NCBI GenBank assembly: GCA_020851855.1
Contig: JADZBY010000631.1
Coordinates: forward strand, 1 to 6,323
Length of the DNA: 6,323 bases
Direction: 5' to 3'
Origin: Anaerolineae bacterium
Lineage (GTDB): Bacteria > Chloroflexota > Anaerolineae > Aggregatilineales > UBA2796
Shown here: piece by piece, positions 1-5,582 of the stretch
Position numbering within the stretch: the stretch's first letter is position 1
How the letters are laid out: every line of letters begins with the position of its first letter
Notes under the pieces: model-generated
What the model saw: the letters and a program-made list of their open reading frames with translations, nothing else
Database searches by the model: none
What the model was told of the DNA's origin: nothing
Position numbers and translations under genes: made by a program

Positions 1-1256
1 GACCCAATAACCACTTCCGGGTTGAGGAGGACAGTGCAAATGGCTGACCAAACGGCATCCTCTAGAACATGGCACAAGACATGGGAGAGTTGATCACAGC
101 CGATTTCTTTGACGCGCGCAGGTATACGGTTCTTGGAGCCTGAGCATATATACGCCGCGTAATGATATTGCTTCTTTTGGCGCATGGCATGATTAGATTT
201 GATCGCCATCGCGTAGCCACAGGTCGCACACTTGACGAGACCTGTCAGCAAATACTTGTTCTTAGCGTTGCGGCTGCTGGTCTGCTTGTTCTTATCAAGC
301 CGCTGATTGGCTACTTCCCAAGTTTGGGCGTCCACTATCGCGGGGAAAGGAACGGCAATCCATTCTTCCGGTGGACGTTCAATGCGTTCCCGCACCATTT
401 TCATATTGCCCTCATTATCCTGCTGCAAGATTTTCCTATCAATGAACCGGCTGGCAACAAATTCGCCCTTGTACACCGGGTTACGGATAATGCGGCGAAT
501 CATCCCCGGATCCCAATGCTTGTAGCGTTTGGGTGGGGGATACTTTCCTTCGAGGCCAATAGCGACGGCACGGATTGTTTTATCGCTGTAGGCAATGGCA
601 TCAAAGATATGCTTGACCACCCAAGCCTCTTGTTCTAACAAGGCGTAGTGGGTGTCCTTGAGTGCCTGAATCCCTTCCTTGCCGTTCGAGTCAACAAACT
701 TGTAGCCATAGGTGCGCGTTTTCGCAGTTACCCGACCATTCTGGGCTTTCATGCGCGTACCTTCGATCATACGCTGCTTTGATTGTTCCATCCCGTCCTG
801 AGCGATTGCACCCATGACCGCTCGCTCGATCCGCGATGAAAATGCCTTCCAGAACACTGGCTCAATCCCGTACTGCTTCATCTCATCCAGCAGAAACCCC
901 TGATGCCAGTCAGCATTTCGGGAAAGCCGATCCAGATGCTCCATGACAACAGCGCGAGCTTTGGGCTTGCCACCCATATATTCACGCCGCAATGCAGTCA
1001 ACCCTGTCCGCGTGCGGAACTCATACCCGCTATCATCATCCATGAAGACCTGATCCCATGCGATGCGATAGCCCTTTTGCTTCGCTACCTCATGAATGTG
1101 CTGAACTTGACGCGGAATGCCGGAGCGCCCTTCTTCAGCTTGCTCAGGGGTCGATACGCGCATGTACGCATAGGCGGGCTTGCCACTTGGATCACCAATA
1201 GCGCCGTTCACGGCAATGGCTTCAAACGCCTTGTTCAGTTCGGTTAATAGGCTCAT
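1..1256 (-). CDS. Large serine recombinase (integrase/transposase type), 3' end beyond window
   Basis: The minus-strand frame is open from ATG at 1256 to the left edge: 418 codons with no stop, so the C-terminus is missing. It should catalyse site-specific DNA strand exchange through a 5'-phosphoserine intermediate. Domains in order: resolvase-type catalytic domain (residues about 28-185) with YMRVST holding the likely nucleophile Ser35 and Arg33, a DDDSG motif near 73-77, and DRLSR (109-113) supplying the paired arginines; a long helix leading to a YGY motif (183-185); a recombinase domain (about 195-325, with WDPGMIRRIIRNPVYKG); and a zinc ribbon with Cys343, Cys346, Cys371 and Cys387. This layout is that of large serine integrases and TnpX-like transposases. 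A GGAG lies 9 nt before the ATG. The catalytic core looks intact; there is a short N-terminal extension before the domain. Seen: motifs and open frame. Inferred: role in mobility of a local element, target unknown. Confidence 0.93.
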   Translation of the reverse strand, partial: MSLLTELNKAFEAIAVNGAIGDPSGKPAYAYMRVSTPEQAEEGRSGIPRQVQHIHEVAKQKGYRIAWDQVFMDDDSGYEFRTRTGLTALRREYMGGKPKARAVVMEHLDRLSRNADWHQGFLLDEMKQYGIEPVFWKAFSSRIERAVMGAIAQDGMEQSKQRMIEGTRMKAQNGRVTAKTRTYGYKFVDSNGKEGIQALKDTHYALLEQEAWVVKHIFDAIAYSDKTIRAVAIGLEGKYPPPKRYKHWDPGMIRRIIRNPVYKGEFVASRFIDRKILQQDNEGNMKMVRERIERPPEEWIAVPFPAIVDAQTWEVANQRLDKNKQTSSRNAKNKYLLTGLVKCATCGYAMAIKSNHAMRQKKQYHYAAYICSGSKNRIPARVKEIGCDQLSHVLCHVLEDAVWSAICTVLLNPEVVIG

Positions 1257-1265
1257 GCTAGTGAT

Positions 1266-1269
1266 CTCC
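1266..1269 (-). promoter_or_regulatory. Shine-Dalgarno of the serine recombinase
   Basis: GGAG lies 9 nt upstream of the ATG at 1256 and fixes this as the start. No in-frame candidate start upstream has a comparable ribosome binding site. Confidence 0.7.
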
Positions 1270-1335
1270 GAGGTTAGTGAATTGCCGAGTATGGTCGTCA
1301 ATTTTACCCCGGAGCGGTGGCATTTTGGACTTTAT

Positions 1336-1367
1336 GTGATGATCGTCTGGGGAAAATGTGTCATCAC
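1336..1367. repeat. Inverted repeat, 7-bp arms, between SRPBCC gene and recombinase
   Basis: GTGATGA (1336-1342) and TCATCAC (1361-1367) form perfect 7-bp arms around an 18-nt loop. The arm nearest the SRPBCC gene overlaps its TGA stop. No T-run follows on either strand, so a standard intrinsic terminator is unlikely. The rest of the 107-nt gap (1257-1363) holds no convincing promoter and no gene. The repeat may be a weak terminator, a protein-binding site or chance. Confidence 0.4.
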
Positions 1368-1783
1368 GTTGCCATAAGTTCTTCAAGGGCTTGTAACGCT
1401 TTATGCCAGTGAATGAGCATTACCTCTAGTTCCGCTGCGCCTGCCAACTTCTCCTGACGGAAGCTGATGGTTGTGTCCTTCCCGCTGGGGATGGTGCGAA
1501 CCTGAACAGTGGAAAGTATCGCCCATTCTGGTAGCTTCCAGGTAACACGGATATTGACGCCAGGATTGACCACGCGCACCTCGCCTTCAACGCCGTCGGC
1601 TGTACGGTACTGCTGTCCCGGTTCAAACATCATATCTGCTATATCGCCGAGCTAGATGTTCCAGCCGTGTTGTGAAGTGAGCAAAGTCCACGCCTGTTCT
1701 ACCGGGATAGGGAAGGTTTTTCGCACACCCACTTCAAAACCGACGGTGTTGGTTTGACCAACAGGGCGCTCACTTGACTTCAT
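1364..1783 (-). pseudogene. SRPBCC / AHSA1-like domain protein interrupted by an in-frame amber codon
   Basis: The frame starts at ATG 1783, behind an excellent GAGGAG 8 nt upstream. It reads 43 codons, meets TAG at 1654-1652, then continues in the same frame for 95 codons to TGA at 1364. Both halves belong to one START-like fold of the SRPBCC/AHSA1 class, a helix-grip lipid or ligand-binding barrel. The N-terminal half has VRKTFPIPVEQAWTLLTS. The second half has LGDIADMMFEPGQQY, a DGVEGEVRVV strand, a VTWKLP strand, and a C-terminal helix ending in HWHKALQALEEL. Family members commonly have Trp just before LG, so TGG to TAG is the simplest explanation. The total of 139 codons is a normal family length. 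An ATG at 1633 could restart translation but has no good ribosome binding site and would lack the first strand and helix. Function and ligand are unknown. It is probably a recent nonsense allele; suppression or a sequencing error are alternatives. Confidence 0.8.
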
Positions 1784-1791
1784 CGAACACA

Positions 1792-1797
1792 CTCCTC
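1792..1797 (-). promoter_or_regulatory. Shine-Dalgarno of the SRPBCC gene
   Basis: GAGGAG lies 8 nt before the ATG at 1783 and overlaps the TGA stop (1798-1796) of the preceding small gene. This indicates co-transcription and possible translational coupling, and supports 1783 as the original start of the amber-interrupted frame. Confidence 0.75.
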
Positions 1798-2014
1798 ATA
1801 AGCCTGAGTGATGTGCCTCATGATGTTTCTTTCGATGGGGCGCGTAGTCAGCCTGATGCTGTTCTAATGTATCTATCCGCGCCTCTAAATTAGTCAGGCG
1901 CTCCTCCACCTCAGCAAAGCGATCACGCTGGGGCTTCACCCGTAGGGCAAATTGCAGCAACATTCCGACCAACGACAACAGGGTGTTCAAGGTGATGCGG
2001 GTTTCCTGATCCAC
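1796..2014 (-). CDS. Small protein with one hydrophobic helix, coiled coil and His-rich tail (unknown function)
   Basis: A 72-residue protein of no family I recognise. It starts at GTG 2014, behind a strong AAGGAGG 5 nt upstream. Residues about 9-26 are a hydrophobic segment (LNTLLSLVGMLLQFALRV) that could be a short membrane helix or an amphipathic anchor. Residues 33-50 have hydrophobic residues at 33, 36, 40, 43, 47 and 50, the 3-4 spacing of a coiled coil, so it may oligomerise. The tail is basic and His-rich (His60, 64, 65, 68, 69). Its stop overlaps the Shine-Dalgarno of the SRPBCC gene, so the two are one operon. Size and layout recall small phage or mobile-element membrane proteins (holin-accessory-like), but nothing proves this. 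No good promoter was found between the terminator at 2109-2132 and this gene. It may rely on read-through from the SOS promoter at 2234-2261 or from dnaE2. Confidence 0.75.
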   Translation of the reverse strand: MDQETRITLNTLLSLVGMLLQFALRVKPQRDRFAEVEERLTNLEARIDTLEQHQADYAPHRKKHHEAHHSGL

Positions 2015-2019
2015 GAGGG

Positions 2020-2026
2020 CCTCCTT
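2020..2026 (-). promoter_or_regulatory. Shine-Dalgarno deciding the GTG start at 2014
   Basis: AAGGAGG, a near-perfect anti-Shine-Dalgarno match, lies 5 nt before GTG. It is the main reason for accepting a GTG start and for calling the 72-residue frame a real gene. Confidence 0.75.
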
Positions 2027-2108
2027 GTGTCAGATCGATTGACGGATGGGAACTCCCTTCTAGGGCGATGGTGCTGGATGTGGCAACAGGCTAACCATCG
2101 ATAGCGAC

Positions 2109-2132
2109 AAAAAAGGCGTCCGCGAACGCCTT
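2109..2132 (-). terminator. Rho-independent terminator for leftward transcripts
   Basis: On the minus strand AAGGCGT (2132-2126), a 6-nt loop and ACGCCTT (2119-2113) form a 7-bp stem followed by a T-run (six T in all at 2114-2109, two of them in the stem). It would end both the imuB-dnaE2 transcript and any RNA from the promoter at 2234-2261. It lies only 7 nt beyond the stop of the candidate micro-ORF, so it could also act as an attenuator for the genes at 2014 and 1783. Confidence 0.8.
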
Positions 2133-2139
2133 ACCACAG

Positions 2140-2208
2140 CTATATGGCATGTTGTGGATTGGGTGTGGGTGACGCTCGGATCACCCACCCGCATCCTTTA
2201 CAATACAC
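2140..2208 (-). CDS. Candidate 22-residue micropeptide with a CxxC motif (SOS-controlled)
   Basis: Begins at GTG 2208, with AAGGA 7 nt upstream, and ends at TAG 2142-2140. The peptide starts MYCKGCGWVIRAS and ends NPQHAI, so it holds a CKGC pair like half of a zinc knuckle and no hydrophobic helix. It sits about 19 nt after the expected transcription start of the LexA-type promoter and 7 nt before the intrinsic terminator, so promoter, ribosome site, ORF and terminator are arranged as one minimal gene. A +1 shift near its stop would continue it as SCGKAF and on to a stop near 2090, adding a third Cys. A 38-residue ancestral zinc protein is therefore possible, but that extension would run through the terminator. 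At this length an ORF can occur by chance; it may be only a leader peptide or a non-coding RNA. No known homologue is recalled. Confidence 0.35.
   Translation of the reverse strand: MYCKGCGWVIRASPTPNPQHAI
2165..2188 (-). repeat. GC-rich hairpin in the SOS-promoter transcript
   Basis: GTGGGTGA (2188-2181 on the minus strand) pairs with TCACCCAC (2172-2165) in a perfect 8-bp stem with an 8-nt loop. No T-run follows, so it is not a standard terminator. The 3' side (ACACCC, 2166-2161) could instead pair with GGGTGT (2210-2205), which contains the GTG start of the micro-ORF. Two exclusive folds could therefore hide or expose that start. Confidence 0.5.
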
Positions 2209-2233
2209 CCCGAAATCCTTCCCGACAGTTTAT

Positions 2234-2261
2234 ATTATAGAACTAATGTTCTAATCGTCAA
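2234..2261 (-). promoter_or_regulatory. Sigma70-type promoter with embedded LexA-type operator
   Basis: On the minus strand TTGACG (2261-2256) is a 5/6 -35 box and TATAAT (2239-2234) is a perfect -10 box, with a 16-nt spacer; transcription should start near 2227. The spacer contains GAAC-TAAT-GTTC (2251-2240 read leftward as GAAC-ATTA-GTTC), extended to a palindrome TAGAAC-N4-GTTCTA at 2238-2253. GAAC-N4-GTTC is the core of the LexA/DinR box of Gram-positive bacteria and Chloroflexota. LexA here would block RNA polymerase directly, so the promoter should fire only on DNA damage. It starts 15 nt after the dnaE2 stop and points away from it, so it does not drive the polymerase. It serves the micro-ORF/short RNA and, by read-through, perhaps the genes at 2014 and 1783. 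Confidence 0.82.
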
Positions 2262-2275
2262 GGGCCAATTTTAGC

Positions 2276-5200
2276 CTACATTGGTTTGACTCGCCGGGCG
2301 ATCAGATTAGTCACGCCATCCTGCCGCTGCACCTTCCCTTCAACCACAAGCAGCGTCGCGTCACGCCAGATGCGCCGATACCTGGCATATACGTCAGGAT
2401 TGACAATGACGTTGATCATGCCCAGTTCGTCTTCTAAGGTGATGAAGTGGAAACCCTTCGCCGTCGGCGGTGCTTGGTGCATGATCACCAGCCCGGCCAC
2501 GCGGACGGTTAGCTCGGCTTTACAGGCTTCCAGTTCCTCGCTGCCGAGAATATGCTGCGCCGAGAGCAGTTGTCGATAGAGGGTCATGGTATGGTTGCCA
2601 GTAGATAGGCCAACTACCTCATATTCAATTGCGGTCTGTTCAGCGCGAGACAAGGGCGGCAGGTTTAGGCCATCATTCGAGAAGATAAGGTCAAGTTCCT
2701 CGGTCTGGTAACGTAGCTCACCCAGCTCCCAGAGCAAATTCCGGCGTGGCACACCCCAACCATCCATCGCGCCTGCCAAAATCAAGTTCTCGATGATGGC
2801 CTTGGGAAGCTGCGTGCGCTTGCAGAAACCGACGAGGTTTACAAAGGGGCGGGCCTGACGCATGTCCTGTATCCGCGCTGCATTAACCTCGCCCAACTTG
2901 TTGATGTACTGCAAGCCAAGCCGAATGCTGCTGTCACCTTCCAACGTGCATTTCGCCTGGCTTCGATTGACATCAACCGGGAGAACGATAATTCCGTGCC
3001 GCCGAGCATCATTCACCAGAACGGCAGGACTCCAGAAACCCATCGGCTGATTGTTGAGCAAGCCTATGTAGAAGGCTGCCGGGTGATAGCACTTCAACCA
3101 GGCAGACTGGTAGACCAGAACCGCAAATGCCGTCGCGTGGCTTTTGGGAAACGAATAACTGCCAAAGGCGCGGAGCTTGCCAAAGACGACCTCAGCCGTT
3201 GCGCGACCTACTCCACCCTGTTGTGCGCCGTCCAGAAAGGCCGTGTGGAAACGCTCAATCTTCTCATCAGCCCCTTTCGCGCCTAATGTGCGACGGAGCT
3301 GTTCACCCTGTCCTGGCGTGAAATTTGCCAGGTCACGCGCCACCTTGATGACCTGCTCCTGAAAGAGAATAACGCCGAGGGTTTCGGTCAAGGCGGGCTT
3401 TAACACGAGATGGGGGTATGTGATTTGCTCTTTACCTAGGCGGCGGCGCAAATAGGGATGAACCATGTTGCCCTGCAAGGGGCCGGGGCGAATAAGCGAG
3501 ATGGAAACAACCAAATCAGCAAAGGTCGCTGGCCGTAGGCGTGGTAACACCTGCGTCTGCGCCCGCGACTCAACCTGGAAAACGCCTATTGTGTCCGCCC
3601 GCGTAATCATGTCATAGACAGCGGGGTCATCGAAAGTCAAGCGATCCAGATCGGGCTGTTGACCTGTAGCACGTTCGATAACCGATAGCGCTTCGGCGAT
3701 TGCGGACAACATGCGCAGACCGAGCAGGTCGATCTTGATGAGACCAGCGTCCTCTAACCCTTCTTTATCCCATTGGATGACTGTTCGGTTCGGCATCGTA
3801 GCTGGCTCAGTCGGTACGCGCTCGGCCAAAGGTAGTCCAGTAATGACCATCCCGCCGTTATGAATGCTCAGGTGGCGTGGGAAATCGGCGATTTGCGCAC
3901 ACAGTTCGACTAGTTGATGCCAGGGCTGGGTATTGCTGCGCTGGGTAATGAACTCTTGGAGGGCAGGCGACTGGGCAATATTCTGGGGATTGCGCGTGTC
4001 CAAGGTTTTAGCTGCCTCGCTTAGAAGGGTCATGGGCAGACCCAGCGCTTTGCCCACTTCTCGGAGGGCGCTGCGGGCGCGAAATGTGACGAATGTACAA
4101 GCCATAGCTGCGTAGTCTGTGCCATAGCGCTCATAGACATACTGGATAACTTCTTCGCGGCGGTCAGCTTGGAAGTCAATATCAATATCAGGGGTTACAC
4201 GCCGCTCATCCGACAGGAAGCGCTCGAAGACCAGATCATGCGCGAGGGGGTCAATTGGGCTAATGTTGAGCAAGTAGGCGACGAGCGAGTTAGCTGCCGA
4301 TCCCCGTCCCTGACAACGAATACCTCTTTGATGCGTCAAAGCCACAATGTCCCACACGATCAGGAAGTAGTTGGCAAGTCCGGCGCGTTCAATCACGCCT
4401 AGTTCATGGTTGAGCCGTTCTCGCACTGGCGTCGAGGCGTCAGGATAGCATTTGGGTAATGCCGCTTCGCACAACACCCGCAAATAGCCGTTGGCGTCGG
4501 TCTCCGGCGGAGTCGGGAAGCGCGGTAAGTCTTGGAGGCCGTACTGTAATTCAAACGCGCACATTCCCGCGACTTGACGGGTGCGGTGCAAAGCGTCTGG
4601 ATAATCGGCAAAGAGCGCGACCATTTGCTGCGCCGACTTGAGGTAATACTCCGAACTTGGGCGGCGCAGGTGGGCAGCTTCATCCAAGGTTTTCCCATGC
4701 CCGATGCAGACCAGCACATCTTGTAAGCGATGCCGCTCCCAAATGACGTAGTGGACATTGTTCGTCGCCACATAGCCCAGTTGCAAACGGCGGGCCAAGG
4801 TGACTAACTTGTAGGTCAGCAGATCGTCGTCGGCGAGCAGGTGGCGTTGAAGCTCGATCCAGAAACGCTGCGGGCCAAAGAGATCACGATAACGTCGGGC
4901 GACCTTGAGGGCGGTATGCCAGTCCTGTCGCAACAGTGCAGCAGCTATCTCGCCCTGACGACAACCGGATAGCGCAATTAGACCCTCGGTATGCCCCTCA
5001 AGACAGGCCAGTGGTAAGGAAGCCTGGCCTTTCGACGCATGATGCCGCGCTTGACTGATCAGCCAGCACAAGTTCTGCCAACCCGTCAGATTCTCGACCA
5101 GCAGGGTCAAGTGATGATTGCCCGCGAGGCTGAGTTCGGCTCCAAAGACGGGCCGGATGCCATACGTGCGCGCAGCTTGACTAAAGCGGACAACACCATA

Positions 5201-5335
5201 GACCGCATCATGATCGGTCAGAGCCAAGCTAGTCATCCCTAGTTGGCTGGCCCGCTGCACTAAATCTTCAGGATGCGAAGCGCCATCGAGCAAGCTAAAG
5301 TTGGAATGGCAGTGCAGTTCGACATAATCAATCAT
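2276..5335 (-). CDS. dnaE2: Error-prone DNA polymerase III alpha-like subunit DnaE2/ImuC
   Basis: Complete C-family DNA polymerase of 1019 residues. In the known ImuB/ImuC mutasome it extends DNA past lesions and causes damage-induced mutation. It opens with a PHP domain (HCHSNFSLLDGASHPEDLV; His8, His10, Asp17, His42, Glu67, Cys125). The polymerase core follows, with catalytic PDIDIDF (Asp383, Asp385) and KIDLLGL (Asp536), the SFPKSHATAFA fingers motif (728-738), NNQPMGFWSP (761-770) typical of DnaE2, a helix-hairpin-helix region (about 830-870) and an OB fold (about 943-1016). It is shorter than replicative DnaE1 (about 1160) and lacks that protein's C-terminal region, as expected for DnaE2, whose clamp contact comes through ImuB. 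Asn193 replaces an Asp that often binds metal in active PHP domains. ATG 5335 overlaps the upstream gene by 8 nt and has only a weak ribosome site, so translation is probably coupled. The stop is TAG. The operon promoter is outside the window. Confidence 0.97.
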   Translation of the reverse strand: MIDYVELHCHSNFSLLDGASHPEDLVQRASQLGMTSLALTDHDAVYGVVRFSQAARTYGIRPVFGAELSLAGNHHLTLLVENLTGWQNLCWLISQARHHASKGQASLPLACLEGHTEGLIALSGCRQGEIAAALLRQDWHTALKVARRYRDLFGPQRFWIELQRHLLADDDLLTYKLVTLARRLQLGYVATNNVHYVIWERHRLQDVLVCIGHGKTLDEAAHLRRPSSEYYLKSAQQMVALFADYPDALHRTRQVAGMCAFELQYGLQDLPRFPTPPETDANGYLRVLCEAALPKCYPDASTPVRERLNHELGVIERAGLANYFLIVWDIVALTHQRGIRCQGRGSAANSLVAYLLNISPIDPLAHDLVFERFLSDERRVTPDIDIDFQADRREEVIQYVYERYGTDYAAMACTFVTFRARSALREVGKALGLPMTLLSEAAKTLDTRNPQNIAQSPALQEFITQRSNTQPWHQLVELCAQIADFPRHLSIHNGGMVITGLPLAERVPTEPATMPNRTVIQWDKEGLEDAGLIKIDLLGLRMLSAIAEALSVIERATGQQPDLDRLTFDDPAVYDMITRADTIGVFQVESRAQTQVLPRLRPATFADLVVSISLIRPGPLQGNMVHPYLRRRLGKEQITYPHLVLKPALTETLGVILFQEQVIKVARDLANFTPGQGEQLRRTLGAKGADEKIERFHTAFLDGAQQGGVGRATAEVVFGKLRAFGSYSFPKSHATAFAVLVYQSAWLKCYHPAAFYIGLLNNQPMGFWSPAVLVNDARRHGIIVLPVDVNRSQAKCTLEGDSSIRLGLQYINKLGEVNAARIQDMRQARPFVNLVGFCKRTQLPKAIIENLILAGAMDGWGVPRRNLLWELGELRYQTEELDLIFSNDGLNLPPLSRAEQTAIEYEVVGLSTGNHTMTLYRQLLSAQHILGSEELEACKAELTVRVAGLVIMHQAPPTAKGFHFITLEDELGMINVIVNPDVYARYRRIWRDATLLVVEGKVQRQDGVTNLIARRVKPM

Positions 5336-5582
5336 ACAGCCGCTCTAGATACCATCGTCCATTGAGGAGGTCTTTGAAGAGGACGGCCAGTAACCCGGTG
5401 CGGGTATACAGCTTGAAGTAATTTCGGCAAATACGTCCACGCCACCAGTCCTCGTCTACCCGCCAGTAGTTGGCGATGCCCTGTACGGGATGCACGCGCC
5501 CTTGCCAGGTGAACTGGTGCGGCATATCTAGACCGTCTACTTCAACCGTGATAGGTTGCCCGTCCGGCCAGAGGTAGGTCAT
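5328..5582 (-). CDS. DUF6504-like small protein of the mutagenesis operon
   Basis: An 84-residue protein matching, from memory, the small DUF6504-type proteins encoded between imuB and dnaE2 in Actinobacteria, Deinococcus and Chloroflexota. Visible traits are a start-proximal PITVEVDG strand, FTWQGRVHPV, YWRVDEDWWRG, YFKLYTRTG, and a final GRWYLERLYD; it is rich in Trp, Tyr and Arg and looks like a small beta fold. There is no signal peptide, membrane segment or catalytic motif. ATG 5582 overlaps the imuB stop by 4 nt (ATGA) and its own TGA overlaps the dnaE2 start by 8 nt, so the three are translated as a coupled unit in near-fixed proportion. Its biochemical role is unknown; the position suggests a third mutasome part, perhaps an ImuB-DnaE2 or DNA contact. 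Family name moderately sure; operon membership very sure. Confidence 0.85.
   Translation of the reverse strand: MTYLWPDGQPITVEVDGLDMPHQFTWQGRVHPVQGIANYWRVDEDWWRGRICRNYFKLYTRTGLLAVLFKDLLNGRWYLERLYD

Noticed and set aside
162..638. Plus-strand 158-codon open frame
   Set aside because: Lies wholly inside the serine recombinase gene on the opposite strand, whose motifs are clear; no family resemblance and no good ribosome site.
629..642. Palindrome CTTGTT-CT-AACAAG
   Set aside because: Lies within recombinase coding sequence, is short, lacks the GAAC-N4-GTTC core and has no promoter nearby.
1273..1301. TTGACG with ACTAAC as a recombinase promoter
   Set aside because: The -10 matches only 3 of 6, and the transcript would start inside the ribosome binding site.
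1301..1329. TCCAAA with TAAAAT as a recombinase promoter
   Set aside because: The -35 matches only 3 of 6; too weak to annotate.
903..1377. Plus-strand frames at 903-1247 and 1180-1377
   Set aside because: Antisense shadows of the recombinase catalytic domain and the gap upstream of it; no recognisable domain.
1426..1626. Minus-strand 66-codon frame
   Set aside because: Out-of-frame shadow of the SRPBCC gene, which shows family motifs in the other frame.
1652..1654. Reassigned UAG code (for example pyrrolysine)
   Set aside because: TAG is used as the real stop of dnaE2, and one amber in one small gene is better explained by mutation.
2197..2238. Plus-strand promoter TTTACA with TATATT through the operator
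   Set aside because: Spacing of about 28 nt is too long, and there is no rightward gene downstream, only antisense to dnaE2.
4399..4773. Minus-strand 124-codon frame inside dnaE2
   Set aside because: Alternative frame of dnaE2; the dnaE2 frame is continuous and fully conserved across this stretch.
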